A stretch of DNA of 64,000 nt from Halomonas sp. SpR1 (GCF_031010175.1 NZ_JAUAMB010000019.1:1-64000), one strand, 5' to 3'. Counted from the stretch's first letter, positions 22,239 through 31,839 are shown. Numbers and translations are program-made. Notes: generated from the sequence alone by a model not told the origin.

Positions 22239-22317
22239 AATAATTGTTTTATAAGAGCATGTTTTAGAAGAAAAAATTATAGACGGTATGCTCTAAACAA
22301 TTGTTATGTGCAATCTA

Positions 22318-22353
22318 AAACGCCCTTCACCGAGGAATCGGTGAAGGGCGTTT
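22318..22353. terminator. Bidirectional terminator between nhaD and the CBS-pair gene
   Basis: A perfect stem of 16 bp (AAACGCCCTTCACCGA and its complement) has a GGAA loop. A T-rich tail follows on the plus strand and TTTT on the minus strand. It sits between two convergent genes. Confidence 0.92.
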
Positions 22354-22409
22354 GTTTTATGCATCCGGCATTTAAAGGCGATTAACTTAAAACGTTCAGT
22401 AGTGAGACG

Positions 22410-23009
22410 TTAGAGGTCGTGGCCGGTAATGACTTGGCAAATGTCGGCGAAACTTTTCGCCATAGGCACTGGGTTAATCTCTTTGCCCACCGCATTTTGG
22501 ATATCGCTGGCTGAAATAATGCCGCGAATTCTGAGTTCGCGGTGATCATTTTGCTCAGTGATTAACAGGTGCTGATCGGTCACCGCTTCCATCGACAGTA
22601 CCAGATCCTCAATGGTCAGCGAGGCCAACTGGGCGACGGGCATGGCGCTAAGTTTGTGCCACGGCGTCATGATCATTTCGGCAGTCACCTCGTTGCGGGA
22701 GAGGTTACGCTGCTGCATGGCTATGTTAATACGCCGAGTACCAATCACTTCTTTCGAGGTAATAATACCGATACAGTGCGCTTGATGATCCATCACGAAC
22801 AGCAGTCTTACGCCGCTATAACGCATCTTCAGGTGGGCTTCATCGATGGGGGTATCGGCATCGACGGATTGAGGCATTACTTGGGAAAAGTCGGTCAGCA
22901 CGGTCATGGCTGGGCTAGTAGGCTGCAGCCGACGCGCCGCAGGTTTGGCGAGTAGCGGTGCTGAATCGAGTTGAATCAAGGGTTTCGGTGAAAAGGTAAC
23001 TTGGTTCAT
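22410..23009 (-). CDS. CBS domain-pair protein
   Basis: Small cytoplasmic protein of 199 residues made largely of two CBS domains (about 50-110 and 120-190), which usually bind adenine nucleotides. Segments such as DTPIDEAHLKMRYSGVRLLFV and LRIRGIISASDIQ are typical. No catalytic domain is attached. ATG 23009 is chosen because GGAGG lies 8 bases upstream; the open frame extends to 23081 but that extension lacks a good ribosome site. Partner and ligand are unknown. Confidence 0.85.
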   Translation of the reverse strand: MNQVTFSPKPLIQLDSAPLLAKPAARRLQPTSPAMTVLTDFSQVMPQSVDADTPIDEAHLKMRYSGVRLLFVMDHQAHCIGIITSKEVIGTRRINIAMQQRNLSRNEVTAEMIMTPWHKLSAMPVAQLASLTIEDLVLSMEAVTDQHLLITEQNDHRELRIRGIISASDIQNAVGKEINPVPMAKSFADICQVITGHDL

Positions 23010-23141
23010 CAGGGGAACCTCCATATGGAGAAAAGGGGGAGCCGTGGGTATCTGGCTCACCATGCATCTCCACAGTTGCACGCAATTCTTATCGCAACCT
23101 TAAGGGAGGCGTAAACTGCCACTGAGTACACAAAGAAAGTG

Positions 23142-24527
23142 TTAGTCCTCTGTTGGGCGCTGGAGGTGAATTCGTACGCGCAAGCCCTTACTGGGAGCGT
23201 CGTCAAGCTGGAGGGTGCCGCCGTGACGTGTCACCAATCGCTCAACGATGGAAAGGCCTAAACCTGAGCCAGCGCTGGAACCCGCACGTTGGAAGCGCTC
23301 AACCACTTTTTTGCGTTCATTGATAGGTATGCCGGGGCCTTGATCGTCGACTATTAATTGAAAGCCATGTGGCGTCGTTGATAGCGTGACGCTGATAGTG
23401 CCCTGTCTTGGCGAGTGCTGGATGGCATTACCTACCAAATTCTGTACCAGGGTTTCAATGGCGCCTGGTTCTTCTAATATTGACCAGTCCGCCTGGTCAT
23501 CCGCGTTTAGCAGCAGCTGTTGTTCGCGTTCAGCGGCCAGCGGCGAAATCTTGGCCAAGGTTTCACGCACTTCACTAAGCAGGTGGCTGGTGCGGTACTC
23601 TGGCTTTGACTCCTCTTCAGGCTCCAGGCGGGCCAGTGTTAAGAGCTGGGTGACCAAACGCGTTGCCCGTGCGACGCCACCGCGCAGGTGGTTGAGTGCT
23701 TCCTGACGATCTTCAAGGTTATCGGCAGTCAGGGCGTTTTGAGCGTGTAGATCCAGTACTGCTAAGGGCGTGCGTAGTTCATGGGCGGCATCGGCAATAA
23801 AACGCTTTTCGCGTACGCGCATTATGCGAATTCGTTCTAACAAACGGTTGAGCGCCCCGGCAATAGTGTCTAACTCTTGGGGCAGAGGGCTAAGCGTCAA
23901 AGGCTGTAAATTGTGCGGATCACGACTGCGAATCTGCTCAGCCATGCGTGATAACGGTGCTAAACCCCAGCCAATCGACCACCAAAGCAGGGCAGTGAGG
24001 AGCGGCAGGCCAATGAGGTCGGGCAAGAGGGTGCGAAGAGCTACCGCTCTGATCAGTTCGCCGCGTACGTCTTCGCGCTCACTAACGACAATTCGCTGGG
24101 TGGAGTTACTGACATCAAGCACATAAACGCGCCATTCGACCTCATCAATAGACTGACTATTGAAGCCGGCGGGGAGGTTCGCCAACGGCGACTCGGGGGC
24201 ATTGGCTGAGCGCAGCAAGAGGTGGCCCTCTTCCCATAGCTGAAAGCCCATTTGGCTATCCGTTCGGTGTCCTGCAAAGCGGCGACCGGATCTCGCCGCA
24301 TTCCCTAAGGCATTTTCCAGACTGCTGAGCAGCCCATCGCGTGCCTCCTCCGGTAGGGGAGCTTGCAGTAAACCTTTTAGTAAGCGTGCGTCTTGCTCAA
24401 GGCTGGCGTCGTACAGTGCTTCAATTTCATGGGCAGCATAGCGATAACTGATAAAGCCAATCACCAGCATGCTAATACCAAATACCAGCAGCGCCAGTCC
24501 CAAGGTGCGTTGGCGAATAGAGGTCAT
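23142..24527 (-). CDS. Sensor histidine kinase (QseC/PmrB-like)
   Basis: Inner-membrane sensor of 461 residues. Two membrane helices (about 8-28 and 168-190) flank a periplasmic domain, followed by a HAMP-like linker. The phospho-acceptor His is in AAHELRTPLAVL (about residue 248). The ATPase domain contains the N box NLVGNAIQHS, the G1 box DQGPGIP and the G2 box GSGLGLSIV. Its ATG overlaps the response regulator stop by 4 bp. The signal is unknown. Confidence 0.92.
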   Translation of the reverse strand: MTSIRQRTLGLALLVFGISMLVIGFISYRYAAHEIEALYDASLEQDARLLKGLLQAPLPEEARDGLLSSLENALGNAARSGRRFAGHRTDSQMGFQLWEEGHLLLRSANAPESPLANLPAGFNSQSIDEVEWRVYVLDVSNSTQRIVVSEREDVRGELIRAVALRTLLPDLIGLPLLTALLWWSIGWGLAPLSRMAEQIRSRDPHNLQPLTLSPLPQELDTIAGALNRLLERIRIMRVREKRFIADAAHELRTPLAVLDLHAQNALTADNLEDRQEALNHLRGGVARATRLVTQLLTLARLEPEEESKPEYRTSHLLSEVRETLAKISPLAAEREQQLLLNADDQADWSILEEPGAIETLVQNLVGNAIQHSPRQGTISVTLSTTPHGFQLIVDDQGPGIPINERKKVVERFQRAGSSAGSGLGLSIVERLVTRHGGTLQLDDAPSKGLRVRIHLQRPTED

Positions 24528-25204
24528 GAGGGCTCATCCTGATCCGCTTTATCCATTACGTAACCAATGCCGCGCAGCGTGCGAATCAGGTGAGGAAAGA
24601 ATTTGCGCCTAAGGTGGTGCACATGGACTTCAATGGCATTGCTTTCTACGTCTTCATCCCAGCCATAGACCAGGCGCGTTAGCGTATCGCGGGTGAATAC
24701 TCGTCCTGGGTGGCTCATAAACTCTTGCAGCAAGGTTAGCTCACGGCGCGATAACGCCACGAGTTTTCCCTGGTAGCTAACCTGCATGGTCAAAGGATCA
24801 AGGCGAATACCTCGGCACTCCAAAGCACTGTTTACCTGGTCGCTGCTCCGGCGCAACAAGGCGCGTAAGCGTGCCTTTAATTCAGCGACTTCAAACGGTT
24901 TGGTTAAATAGTCATCGGCACCCGCATCTAACCCTGCGATGCGTTCTTCAACGGCATCCCGGGCGGTTAACACTAAAATGGGGACGCGATTGCCCTGCCG
25001 CCGGACGGCTTCCAGTACCTGCATACCATCCATGCGCGGCAGCCCCAGATCGAGAATAACCACATCAAAGGGTTCGCCTTCCTTTAAGGCGGCCAGGGCG
25101 GTAACGCCATCGCTAAGGTGATCCACCGTGAAGTTCTCGGGCTTTAATGCCAAACGAATACCCGAGGCTAAGCTTGGGTCGTCTTCTACCAACAATATAC
25201 GCAT
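24524..25204 (-). CDS. OmpR-family response regulator (QseB/PmrA-like)
   Basis: DNA-binding partner of the adjacent kinase. The 226-residue protein has a receiver domain with the acidic pocket at E7-D8-D9, phospho-acceptor Asp52 in VILDLGLP, and the conserved Lys in LTKPF (about residue 102). A C-terminal winged helix-turn-helix runs from about 125 to 220 (LSRRELTLLQEFM, VHVHHLRRKF). It is transcribed first in the pair. Targets cannot be told from sequence. Confidence 0.93.
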   Translation of the reverse strand: MRILLVEDDPSLASGIRLALKPENFTVDHLSDGVTALAALKEGEPFDVVILDLGLPRMDGMQVLEAVRRQGNRVPILVLTARDAVEERIAGLDAGADDYLTKPFEVAELKARLRALLRRSSDQVNSALECRGIRLDPLTMQVSYQGKLVALSRRELTLLQEFMSHPGRVFTRDTLTRLVYGWDEDVESNAIEVHVHHLRRKFFPHLIRTLRGIGYVMDKADQDEPS

Positions 25205-25373
25205 GGCGGGTTGGTTACTCCTTTAAATCCATCGCCACCACTAAACCTTGAAATAAGCAGTGATAAGGGTGGCGTGCAAAGGCTTAGGCCGTCAGGATGA
25301 GGTTATAAATTGTAGGCTAATAACGTAGCACGCTTTATTCCTCCTTCGGAGCTCTACATTTGATTGTGCAATC

Positions 25374-26372
25374 ATGACGACTCGTTACCCAACAAACACC
25401 CCGTATGCAATGCGTTGTCCGCCCGATCGGCGACGCGAGGCCTTGCTGAAGCTTGCTGCTGCCCATGACCCTGCACAGCAAGCAGCCTTGAGCGCCGCCA
25501 TCAAGGCGATGTATCACCAATCCGATGAGCACTGGGATGGTCTATGGGTAACGTTTGAGGCGGGAGAGATAACGGCCGCTATTTGGGTACAACTTCTACC
25601 CATGAACATGGCTCAGTTATGGTTGCCAATTGCAGGGTCGCCCAATACAGGGGGGCCAAATACAGTGTTACCAAAATCAGGTTTACCGAAGGTAGTGGAA
25701 ACGCCCGCTCAGTTGCTGTTAGATAAGGCGCGCCAATGGGTGAAAACACAGAATATTCGCCTATGTCATCTGGAGCTTTCTTCCGAAGCCTCCGAAACAG
25801 AAGGGCTGTTGGTTAAACACGGTATGCAGCGGTTAGTCTGCTTGGAGTATTTAATCGGTAGCACTCACCGCCGCTTAGCGATGAATGAAGCGATGCCGCT
25901 CTCCCTGCAGCCGTTTGGCGATCTTTCTCAGACGGAGCAACTGAGTCTGTTGGCCGCAGTAGGGCAGGATTCGCTGGATAGCCGCCCCTTGCGGGAGGTA
26001 CTCTCGATTAAAGAGTTATTAGCCGGGTTTTATCATCAGGATCCCCAAGCGCCACAGCACTGGTATGCCGTTGGCTATCAAAATGCCGTAGTAGGCGTGC
26101 TACTACTTGCGCCTCGCCCGGCGTCAGGGCGCTGGGAGTTAATGTTGATGGGACTAAAACCGCCTTGGCGTGGCAAAGGCTTGGGTCGTTCGCTATTGAA
26201 TAAAGCCCTGGAGCTCACCCAGCAGGCAGGTGCACAGGAAATGGCGCTGGGAGTTGATGACGTTAATTTCCCAGCCAAACGACTCTACCTGCAGGCGGGT
26301 TTTATACGCTATACACAGCAGCGTTTATTAGCGTGGAAAGGGGGTGACGAGCGGGGCGAAGCACCCAAATAA
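25374..26372 (+). CDS. GNAT-family N-acetyltransferase
   Basis: Protein of 332 residues. The C-terminal part (about 225-325) is a GNAT domain with the acetyl-CoA loop RGKGLGRSLL and the terminal LYLQAGF segment. The N-terminal half may be a second, degenerate GNAT fold. The stretch GSPNTGGPNTVLPKSGLPK (about 84-102) looks like an expanded low-complexity loop from short DNA repeats. No clear Shine-Dalgarno precedes ATG 25374, so an internal ATG at 25410 is possible. Substrate unknown. Confidence 0.8.
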   Translation: MTTRYPTNTPYAMRCPPDRRREALLKLAAAHDPAQQAALSAAIKAMYHQSDEHWDGLWVTFEAGEITAAIWVQLLPMNMAQLWLPIAGSPNTGGPNTVLPKSGLPKVVETPAQLLLDKARQWVKTQNIRLCHLELSSEASETEGLLVKHGMQRLVCLEYLIGSTHRRLAMNEAMPLSLQPFGDLSQTEQLSLLAAVGQDSLDSRPLREVLSIKELLAGFYHQDPQAPQHWYAVGYQNAVVGVLLLAPRPASGRWELMLMGLKPPWRGKGLGRSLLNKALELTQQAGAQEMALGVDDVNFPAKRLYLQAGFIRYTQQRLLAWKGGDERGEAPK

Positions 26373-26580
26373 AGGCTTGATAGCGACTATTGGATACATC
26401 AGCGCGCTTAGTAGCATTTTCTTGCGCTTTACGTTGCCGGTATACTAGTTCTATACGCACGTCTTGGCGTCTCGGCGGTGCATCATCGATGTTGGCGTCA
26501 CCGCGCATAGGGTTTGAGACAGCAGTTGAGACAGAGTTTGATAAAAAACGTTTTATGACAATACTCAAGAGGTGGTGAGA

Positions 26581-27462
26581 GTGAAAGCTAAGCTGATCAT
26601 GAGCGGGCTGGCGGCCCTCGGCTTCATGGCGGGCACATCCAGTGTTTATGCCCAAGATGACGCCGCACGTGATGCGATTGCCGAGCGTTTAGCGCCGGTA
26701 GGGCAACTCTGTTTACAAGGCCAAGACTGTGGCACCGCGGCGGCACCGGCGGCAGCCGCTAGCAGTGGCGGTGATATCGACGGCGAGGGCATCTACGGCA
26801 ATGTGTGTAGCGCGTGCCACGAATCGGGCGCTGCGGGCGCTCCTATCCGTGGTGAAGAAGCGGCCTGGGTTGAACGTGCTGAACAAGGTTTCGCCACTCT
26901 GTTAGACCACGCTATCAACGGTATTGGCGCCATGCCGGCGAAAGGCGGTAATCCCAATCTTTCCGATGAGGAAGTGGAAGCGGCTGTTGCCTACATGGTC
27001 GAGCCTGTCATGGAAGTACCCGAGTTGAGTAGTGGAGACGAAGCTGCTGCAGACTCCGAAGCTTCTAGCGATGAAGGTGCCTCCGATGAGGCTGCTGCCG
27101 AAGAGACCGCTGCTGCAGAAGGCGAAGAAGCGGCAAGTGAAGAAGCAATGGCTTCCAATGACGACGCGGCGAGTGAAGAAGATGCGGCCGCCTCTGAAGA
27201 AGCGAGTGGCGGCAGCGGCTTAGACGGCGAGGCCCTATACGCAAGCTCTGGCTGTGTGGCTTGCCATGCTTCGGGCGTAGCCGGTTCGCCCATGTTGGGG
27301 GATGCGGATGCGTGGGCTGCGCGTCTAGAGAAAGGTACTGAGGAACTTTATGCCAGCGCGATCAATGGAATTGGTGCAATGCCAGCCAAAGGTGGCAACC
27401 CGAACCTTTCCGATGAAGAAGTGATGGCGGTCGTTGATTACATGGTTGCTGAAGTTGAGTAA
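26581..27462 (+). CDS. Di-haem cytochrome c5-like protein with acidic linker
   Basis: Periplasmic electron-transfer protein of 293 residues. A signal peptide (1-25, ending VYA-Q) is followed by two similar cytochrome c domains. The haem motifs are CSACH at 76-80 and CVACH at 225-229, each followed by the presumed axial methionine in GIGAMPAKGGNPNLSDEEV. The domains are joined by about 70 residues almost wholly of Glu, Ala, Ser and Asp. Two further cysteines (CLQGQDC, 44-50) lie near the N-terminus. The GTG at 26581 is preferred because AGAGGTGG precedes it. Redox partners are unknown. Confidence 0.88.
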   Translation: MKAKLIMSGLAALGFMAGTSSVYAQDDAARDAIAERLAPVGQLCLQGQDCGTAAAPAAAASSGGDIDGEGIYGNVCSACHESGAAGAPIRGEEAAWVERAEQGFATLLDHAINGIGAMPAKGGNPNLSDEEVEAAVAYMVEPVMEVPELSSGDEAAADSEASSDEGASDEAAAEETAAAEGEEAASEEAMASNDDAASEEDAAASEEASGGSGLDGEALYASSGCVACHASGVAGSPMLGDADAWAARLEKGTEELYASAINGIGAMPAKGGNPNLSDEEVMAVVDYMVAEVE

Positions 27463-27503
27463 TCGCTAGTAATAAGCATGCCACTTAAATAGTGTCTCTA
27501 TCT

Positions 27504-27545
27504 TATCCACAGGGTGTCTGAGTTACCGCCCTGTGGATATTTTTG
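27504..27545 (+). terminator. Terminator after the cytochrome gene, built from DnaA-box-like arms
   Basis: ATCCACAGGG (27505-27514) and CCCTGTGGAT (27529-27538) pair, with a following T-run at 27540-27544. The left arm contains an exact DnaA box (TTATCCACA, 27503-27511) and the right arm TGTGGATAT, one base off consensus. It separates convergent genes, so termination is the simplest reading. Confidence 0.8.
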
Positions 27546-27592
27546 CTTTGAAGCCGCGTTTTTAGAACCCCCCGTTTATAACGTTCGCTTGA

Positions 27593-29662
27593 TCAGCCTA
27601 GCAGCGAGCGCAGCCCGGCAATGGCATCTTTGCCGCGGGCCTGTTTCTTATCCGGATCCTCTTTATCCGCACGGCCTTCCCACTCCAAATCCTCGCCGGG
27701 CAGCTCGTCCAAAAAACGGCTTGGCTGGCAGTCCATTAGTTCGCCGTAGGCTTTGCGCTGGCGCGCAAGCGTCAAGGTTAGCGTACGCCGCGCCCGGGTA
27801 ATGCCTACATAGGCCAAGCGCCTCTCCTCCTCAACGGTGCCTACCTCAATGGCGTTGCGGTGGGGCAGCAGGTCTTCCTCAAGCCCCATCAAATAAACGT
27901 GGGGAAATTCCAGCCCTTTTGAGGCGTGCATAGTGAGTAGCTGAACGCGGTCAGAATCATCCTCTTCCGCCTGCTGCTCCAGAATATCGCGCAGCACCAA
28001 GCGTGAAATAGCCGCTTCCACGCCGTCGGTTTCGGTCTCGGTGGAGTCGGTAGCCTCTTCCGGATCGCGGTTAAGGGACTTCTCTAGTTGGTCGATCAAA
28101 ATCCATACATTAGCCATGCGCCGTTCGGCAACGGTGGGCGCGCTGGCGTTTTGGTACAGCCACGCCTCGTAATCCATATCCCGCAGCATGTCGCGTATGG
28201 CGGCAATGGCATCGCCCTGATCCATACGCTTACGCACGCCGTCGATAAAGTGTGTGAAACGCGACAGCCGCTCCACGGCTCGGGTCGGCAGCACCTGTTC
28301 CAAGCCCAGCTCATGGCAGGCGGCAAATAGCGAAATCGAGCGCTCGGTGGCGTAGTTGGCGAGTTTCTCGACCGTTCCAGGGCCCACTTCACGGCGCGGC
28401 ACGTTCACAATGCGTAAAAAGGCGTTATCGTCGGCGGGGTTAATCAGTAGGCGCAGGTAGGCCATGGTGTCTTTAATCTCGTTGCGCGAGAAAAACGACG
28501 TGCCGCCGGAGAGCTTGTAAGGAATTTGGTAGTGCTGCAGCTTAAGCTCCAATAAACGGGCCTGGAAGTTACCTCGATAAAGCACCGCAAAGTCCCGCCA
28601 CTCGGCCTTCTCTTTGATACGCCGGGTAAGCATTTCGCTGGCGACCCGCTCGGACTCAGCCTCTTCATGGCGATTGACGATCACCCGGATGGGCGCACCA
28701 TCGCCCATATCCGACCACAGCGTCTTCTCATAGACGTGGGGATTATTGGCGATCAGCGTGTTGGCGGCGCGCAGTATGGTGGCAGTAGAGCGGTAGTTCT
28801 GCTCCAATTTGATGACTTTCAGGCGTGGAAAATCTTCGCCCAGGGTAATCAGGTTTTCAGGCCGGGCGCCACGCCAGGCGTAGATCGACTGGTCATCATC
28901 GCCCACCACGGTGAAGGTGGAGCGCTCCGCCATCAGTAGCTTCACCAGCAGGTACTGGGAGACGTTGGTGTCCTGGTACTCATCGACGAGCATGTAGTGG
29001 ATTTTGCGCCGCCAGCGCTCTAACGCCTCAGTATCACTTTGTAGCAATACCACTGGCAGCAGAATCAAATCGTCAAAATCCACCGCGTTGTAAGCTTTTA
29101 AATGGCGCACGTAGGCTTCGTATACCCGAGCGGCGAAGTGCTCATCGTCATCCGAGGCAAACGAAAGCGCATCGCTGGGCAGCACTAAATCGTTCTTCCA
29201 GGTGGAGATTTTGCTCTGCACCGCGTTGATCTGCTCGGCATCCACCTGGGCGTCTTTGTTCATCAAATCCCGCAGCAGCGCCTTGGCGTCTTCCGGGTCG
29301 AAGAGTGAAAAGCCCGGCTTATAGCCCAGGGTTTTAAGCTCGCCACGGATAATATTCAACCCCAGGGTGTGGAAGGTGGAGACCGTCAGCCCGTGACCCT
29401 CTTTGCCATGGAGCATCTGACCCACACGCTCTTTCATCTCCCTGGCGGCTTTGTTGGTAAAGGTCACTGCGGCGATCCTGCGCGCGCTCATTCCACACTC
29501 TTGAACCAGGTAGGCAATTTTGGTGGTGATCACGCTGGTTTTACCGGAACCTGCGCCCGCCAGCACCAAGCAGGGGCCATCGATATAACGCACCGCTTCC
29601 TGCTGGCGCGGGTTTAGCCCTTTAATACGGCTAAGAATGCTTTTGGGCGTTGCGGGCGTCAT
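27593..29662 (-). CDS. rep: ATP-dependent DNA helicase Rep
   Basis: SF1A 3'-5' helicase that helps replication forks pass bound proteins. The 689-residue length is close to E. coli Rep (673). Visible motifs: Q motif LNPRQQEAVRY, Walker A AGAGSGKTS (about 36-44), AVTFTNKAAREMKERV, DEYQDTN, VGDDDQSIYAWRGA, EQNYRS, and LLTMHASKGLEFPHV. Close identity to E. coli Rep along the whole length distinguishes it from UvrD. It lies tail to tail with the cytochrome gene. Confidence 0.95.
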   Translation of the reverse strand: MTPATPKSILSRIKGLNPRQQEAVRYIDGPCLVLAGAGSGKTSVITTKIAYLVQECGMSARRIAAVTFTNKAAREMKERVGQMLHGKEGHGLTVSTFHTLGLNIIRGELKTLGYKPGFSLFDPEDAKALLRDLMNKDAQVDAEQINAVQSKISTWKNDLVLPSDALSFASDDDEHFAARVYEAYVRHLKAYNAVDFDDLILLPVVLLQSDTEALERWRRKIHYMLVDEYQDTNVSQYLLVKLLMAERSTFTVVGDDDQSIYAWRGARPENLITLGEDFPRLKVIKLEQNYRSTATILRAANTLIANNPHVYEKTLWSDMGDGAPIRVIVNRHEEAESERVASEMLTRRIKEKAEWRDFAVLYRGNFQARLLELKLQHYQIPYKLSGGTSFFSRNEIKDTMAYLRLLINPADDNAFLRIVNVPRREVGPGTVEKLANYATERSISLFAACHELGLEQVLPTRAVERLSRFTHFIDGVRKRMDQGDAIAAIRDMLRDMDYEAWLYQNASAPTVAERRMANVWILIDQLEKSLNRDPEEATDSTETETDGVEAAISRLVLRDILEQQAEEDDSDRVQLLTMHASKGLEFPHVYLMGLEEDLLPHRNAIEVGTVEEERRLAYVGITRARRTLTLTLARQRKAYGELMDCQPSRFLDELPGEDLEWEGRADKEDPDKKQARGKDAIAGLRSLLG

Positions 29663-29741
29663 GGCGTGGGTGATCCTCTACAAGTGTTGCTAGGCTATTT
29701 CGATTACAATCGTCGAATGCATGATAAACAGGCAGGTGGAG

Positions 29742-30212
29742 ATGTTTGAAGTAGCGCTTTTTGAACCGCGCATGGCGCCCAATACGGGCAATATCATGCG
29801 CTTGGTGGCCAATAATGGCTGCCGGTTACACCTGATTGAACCGCTTGGCTTCGACCTGGAAGAGAAGAAGCTGCGCCGGGCCGGGCTGGATTACCGTGAT
29901 CTGGCCAACGTCACTCGCCACGCGGATTTTAGCGCCTTTCAAGAGGCGATGCAGGGGCGGCGCATCTGGGCGGTCACCACCAAAGGTACGCGCAGCTACA
30001 GCGATGCCGACTTTGCTCCCGGCGATGTGCTGCTGTTCGGCTCGGAAACCGGCGGGCTTTCACCCCAAGTGCATGAGTCGCTCCCCGCCGAGCACAAACT
30101 GCGCCTGCCCATGCAGCCCAACAACCGTAGCCTGAACCTCTCCAACGCCGTGGCTATTGTGAGCTACGAGGCGTGGCGCCAGCAAGGTTTTGCTGGCGCA
30201 GGTTCGGTCTAA
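29742..30212 (+). CDS. trmL: tRNA (cytidine(34)-2'-O)-methyltransferase TrmL
   Basis: SPOUT methyltransferase that modifies the wobble ribose of tRNA-Leu isoacceptors. With the ATG at 29742 the protein is 156 residues, as in E. coli (157). [21 protein letters not shown] matches the TrmL N-terminus, and the knot region has FGSETGGL and [18 protein letters not shown]. An in-frame ATG at 29721 lacks a ribosome site. The stop codon directly abuts the pyrE stop on the other strand, with no gap. Confidence 0.95.
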   Translation: MFEVALFEPRMAPNTGNIMRLVANNGCRLHLIEPLGFDLEEKKLRRAGLDYRDLANVTRHADFSAFQEAMQGRRIWAVTTKGTRSYSDADFAPGDVLLFGSETGGLSPQVHESLPAEHKLRLPMQPNNRSLNLSNAVAIVSYEAWRQQGFAGAGSV

Positions 30213-30878
30213 TCAGCTAGTAATACCGTAGCGGTCACGATACGCCCTGATCGCTTCGGCGTAGGCGAGCATTTCGCCACCGGCATGCTCTTCAAGGTAA
30301 GTGAGCACTTGCTCTAAGGTGACGATACTGACCACCGGCATGCCGTACTGGGCCTGGACTTCCTGAATCGCGCTCTGCTCGCCTTGACCGCGCTCCTGGC
30401 GATCAAGCGCGATGATAACGCCAGCGGCGCGGGCACCGCTCTGCTCAATCAGCGTCATCACTTCGCGAATCGCGGTGCCTGCGGTAATCACATCATCAAT
30501 GATCAAAATATCGCCTGCTAAAGGTGCGCCAACGATATTGCCCCCTTCACCGTGGGTTTTGGCCTCTTTACGGTTAAATGAGTAGGGCATATCCAGATCG
30601 TGATGATCGGCCAAGGCCGCCGCTGTAACGGCTGCCAGCGGAATACCCTTATAGGCCGGGCCAAACAGCACATCGGCGTTTAAATCGCTATCGACAATCG
30701 CCTGGGCGTAAAAACGCCCCAGTTTGGCCAGCGCCCGCCCGGTTTGAAACAGCCCCGCGTTGAAAAAGTAGGGGCTAACGCGGCCGGATTTCAGGGTAAA
30801 CTCGCCAAACTTAAGCACACCTTGCTCAATGGCAAAGGCAATGAAATCGCGCTGGTAGGGTTGTAGAGTGGTGGCCAC
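30213..30878 (-). CDS. pyrE: Orotate phosphoribosyltransferase
   Basis: Converts orotate and PRPP to OMP in pyrimidine synthesis. The 221-residue protein has the substrate loop [12 protein letters not shown] and the PRPP motif [16 protein letters not shown] (about 124-139). The start is GTG at 30878, because GAGGA lies 5 bases upstream and [12 protein letters not shown] aligns with PyrE; a GTG at 30890 overlaps that ribosome site. It is divergent from the Crc-like gene, as in pseudomonads. Confidence 0.95.
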   Translation of the reverse strand: MATTLQPYQRDFIAFAIEQGVLKFGEFTLKSGRVSPYFFNAGLFQTGRALAKLGRFYAQAIVDSDLNADVLFGPAYKGIPLAAVTAAALADHHDLDMPYSFNRKEAKTHGEGGNIVGAPLAGDILIIDDVITAGTAIREVMTLIEQSGARAAGVIIALDRQERGQGEQSAIQEVQAQYGMPVVSIVTLEQVLTYLEEHAGGEMLAYAEAIRAYRDRYGITS

Positions 30879-31019
30879 GGCATTCCTCACTAGGAGTTAG
30901 GTTTAAATCGGCACGAAAGCAACAATAAAAGTAGGGTAAATGGCAAGTTTTACTCGCTGCCTTTACCCAAACGTCTAAACGTCGGGTATCATACAGCAGC
31001 GACGCAAAAGGGACGATTT

Positions 31020-31787
31020 ATGAAAATTGCCAGCATCAATGTCAATGGTATTCGTGATGCCGTCGATCGTGGCTTCCTGGACTGGCTGGCTCAGCAGGAT
31101 GTCGACGTGGTCTGCGTGCAGAACATCAAGGCAAAAAGTTTTGAACTGGGTGACCACATTTTGTACCCGGAAGGCTATGAAGGCTACTTCCTGGATGCCG
31201 AAGAGGATGGTTTCTCCGGTGTGGCACTCTATTGCCGCAAAATTCCCAAGGCGATTATGTATGGCCTTGGGTTTCCTCAGTGTGACCATGAAGGACGTTT
31301 TCTGCAGGCGGATTATGAACGCTTCAGTATCGTCTCCTTCCTGATGCCTGACGGAAGTGACCAAAAAGCCAAGCAGTCATTTATGGAGCAGTACCAAGAG
31401 TACCTGACGAAGATGTCGCGCAAACGCCGCGAATATATCCTCTGCGGTACCTGGCATATTGCCCATAAAACCGTCGATTTGGCCAACTGGTCGGATAACC
31501 AACTGACCTCAGGCTTCCGCCCCGAAGAGCGCGCCTGGATGGATCAGGTGCTTGGCCCCACTGGGTTTATCGACACCTTCCGCGAAATCAACCGCGATGC
31601 AGGTGAGTACACCTGGTGGCCCAAGCTCGACCAAGACGTACCCCGTGAACGCCAGGAAGGCTGGCGGATCGACTACCAGCTAGTCGGCCCCAACTTCCGC
31701 CGCCACGTGGTCGACGCGTGGATCGATTACGATGCGACCTTCTCCGAGTTCGCACCGCTAATCGTTGAGTACGACTTAGCGCTTTAA
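31020..31787 (+). CDS. crc: Crc-like protein (ExoIII fold, catalytic residues lost)
   Basis: Member of the exonuclease III/endonuclease-phosphatase fold, 255 residues. The catalytic set of ExoIII is missing: the LQETK glutamate is Asn in VQNIK (residue 36), the GDWN site is GTWHIAH, and the SDHAP histidine is Phe in SEFAP. Pseudomonas Crc has the same kind of losses and shares the KRREYI-CG-hydrophobic-AH segment. Known Crc acts with Hfq to repress translation during catabolite repression. The pyrE-crc-rph context agrees with pseudomonads. AAGGGA lies before the ATG. That it functions as Crc here is inference. Confidence 0.85.
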   Translation: MKIASINVNGIRDAVDRGFLDWLAQQDVDVVCVQNIKAKSFELGDHILYPEGYEGYFLDAEEDGFSGVALYCRKIPKAIMYGLGFPQCDHEGRFLQADYERFSIVSFLMPDGSDQKAKQSFMEQYQEYLTKMSRKRREYILCGTWHIAHKTVDLANWSDNQLTSGFRPEERAWMDQVLGPTGFIDTFREINRDAGEYTWWPKLDQDVPRERQEGWRIDYQLVGPNFRRHVVDAWIDYDATFSEFAPLIVEYDLAL

Positions 31788-31839
31788 GCGCTAGGCAACG
31801 CACTTTTCCCGCGTCGCAGTCTGTCAGCAGTGGTAATAA

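Noticed and set aside
26991..27293. Serine/alanine-rich frame opposite the cytochrome linker
   Set aside because: It is the complement of the Glu/Ala repeat in the real gene; composition alone keeps it open.
27503..27511. Second origin at the exact DnaA box after the cytochrome gene
   Set aside because: It is a single box within a terminator stem, with no AT-rich element or further cluster.
30962..30992. Promoter TTTACC/TATCAT before crc
   Set aside because: The spacer would be 19 bases and both boxes are imperfect; the match is too weak to list.
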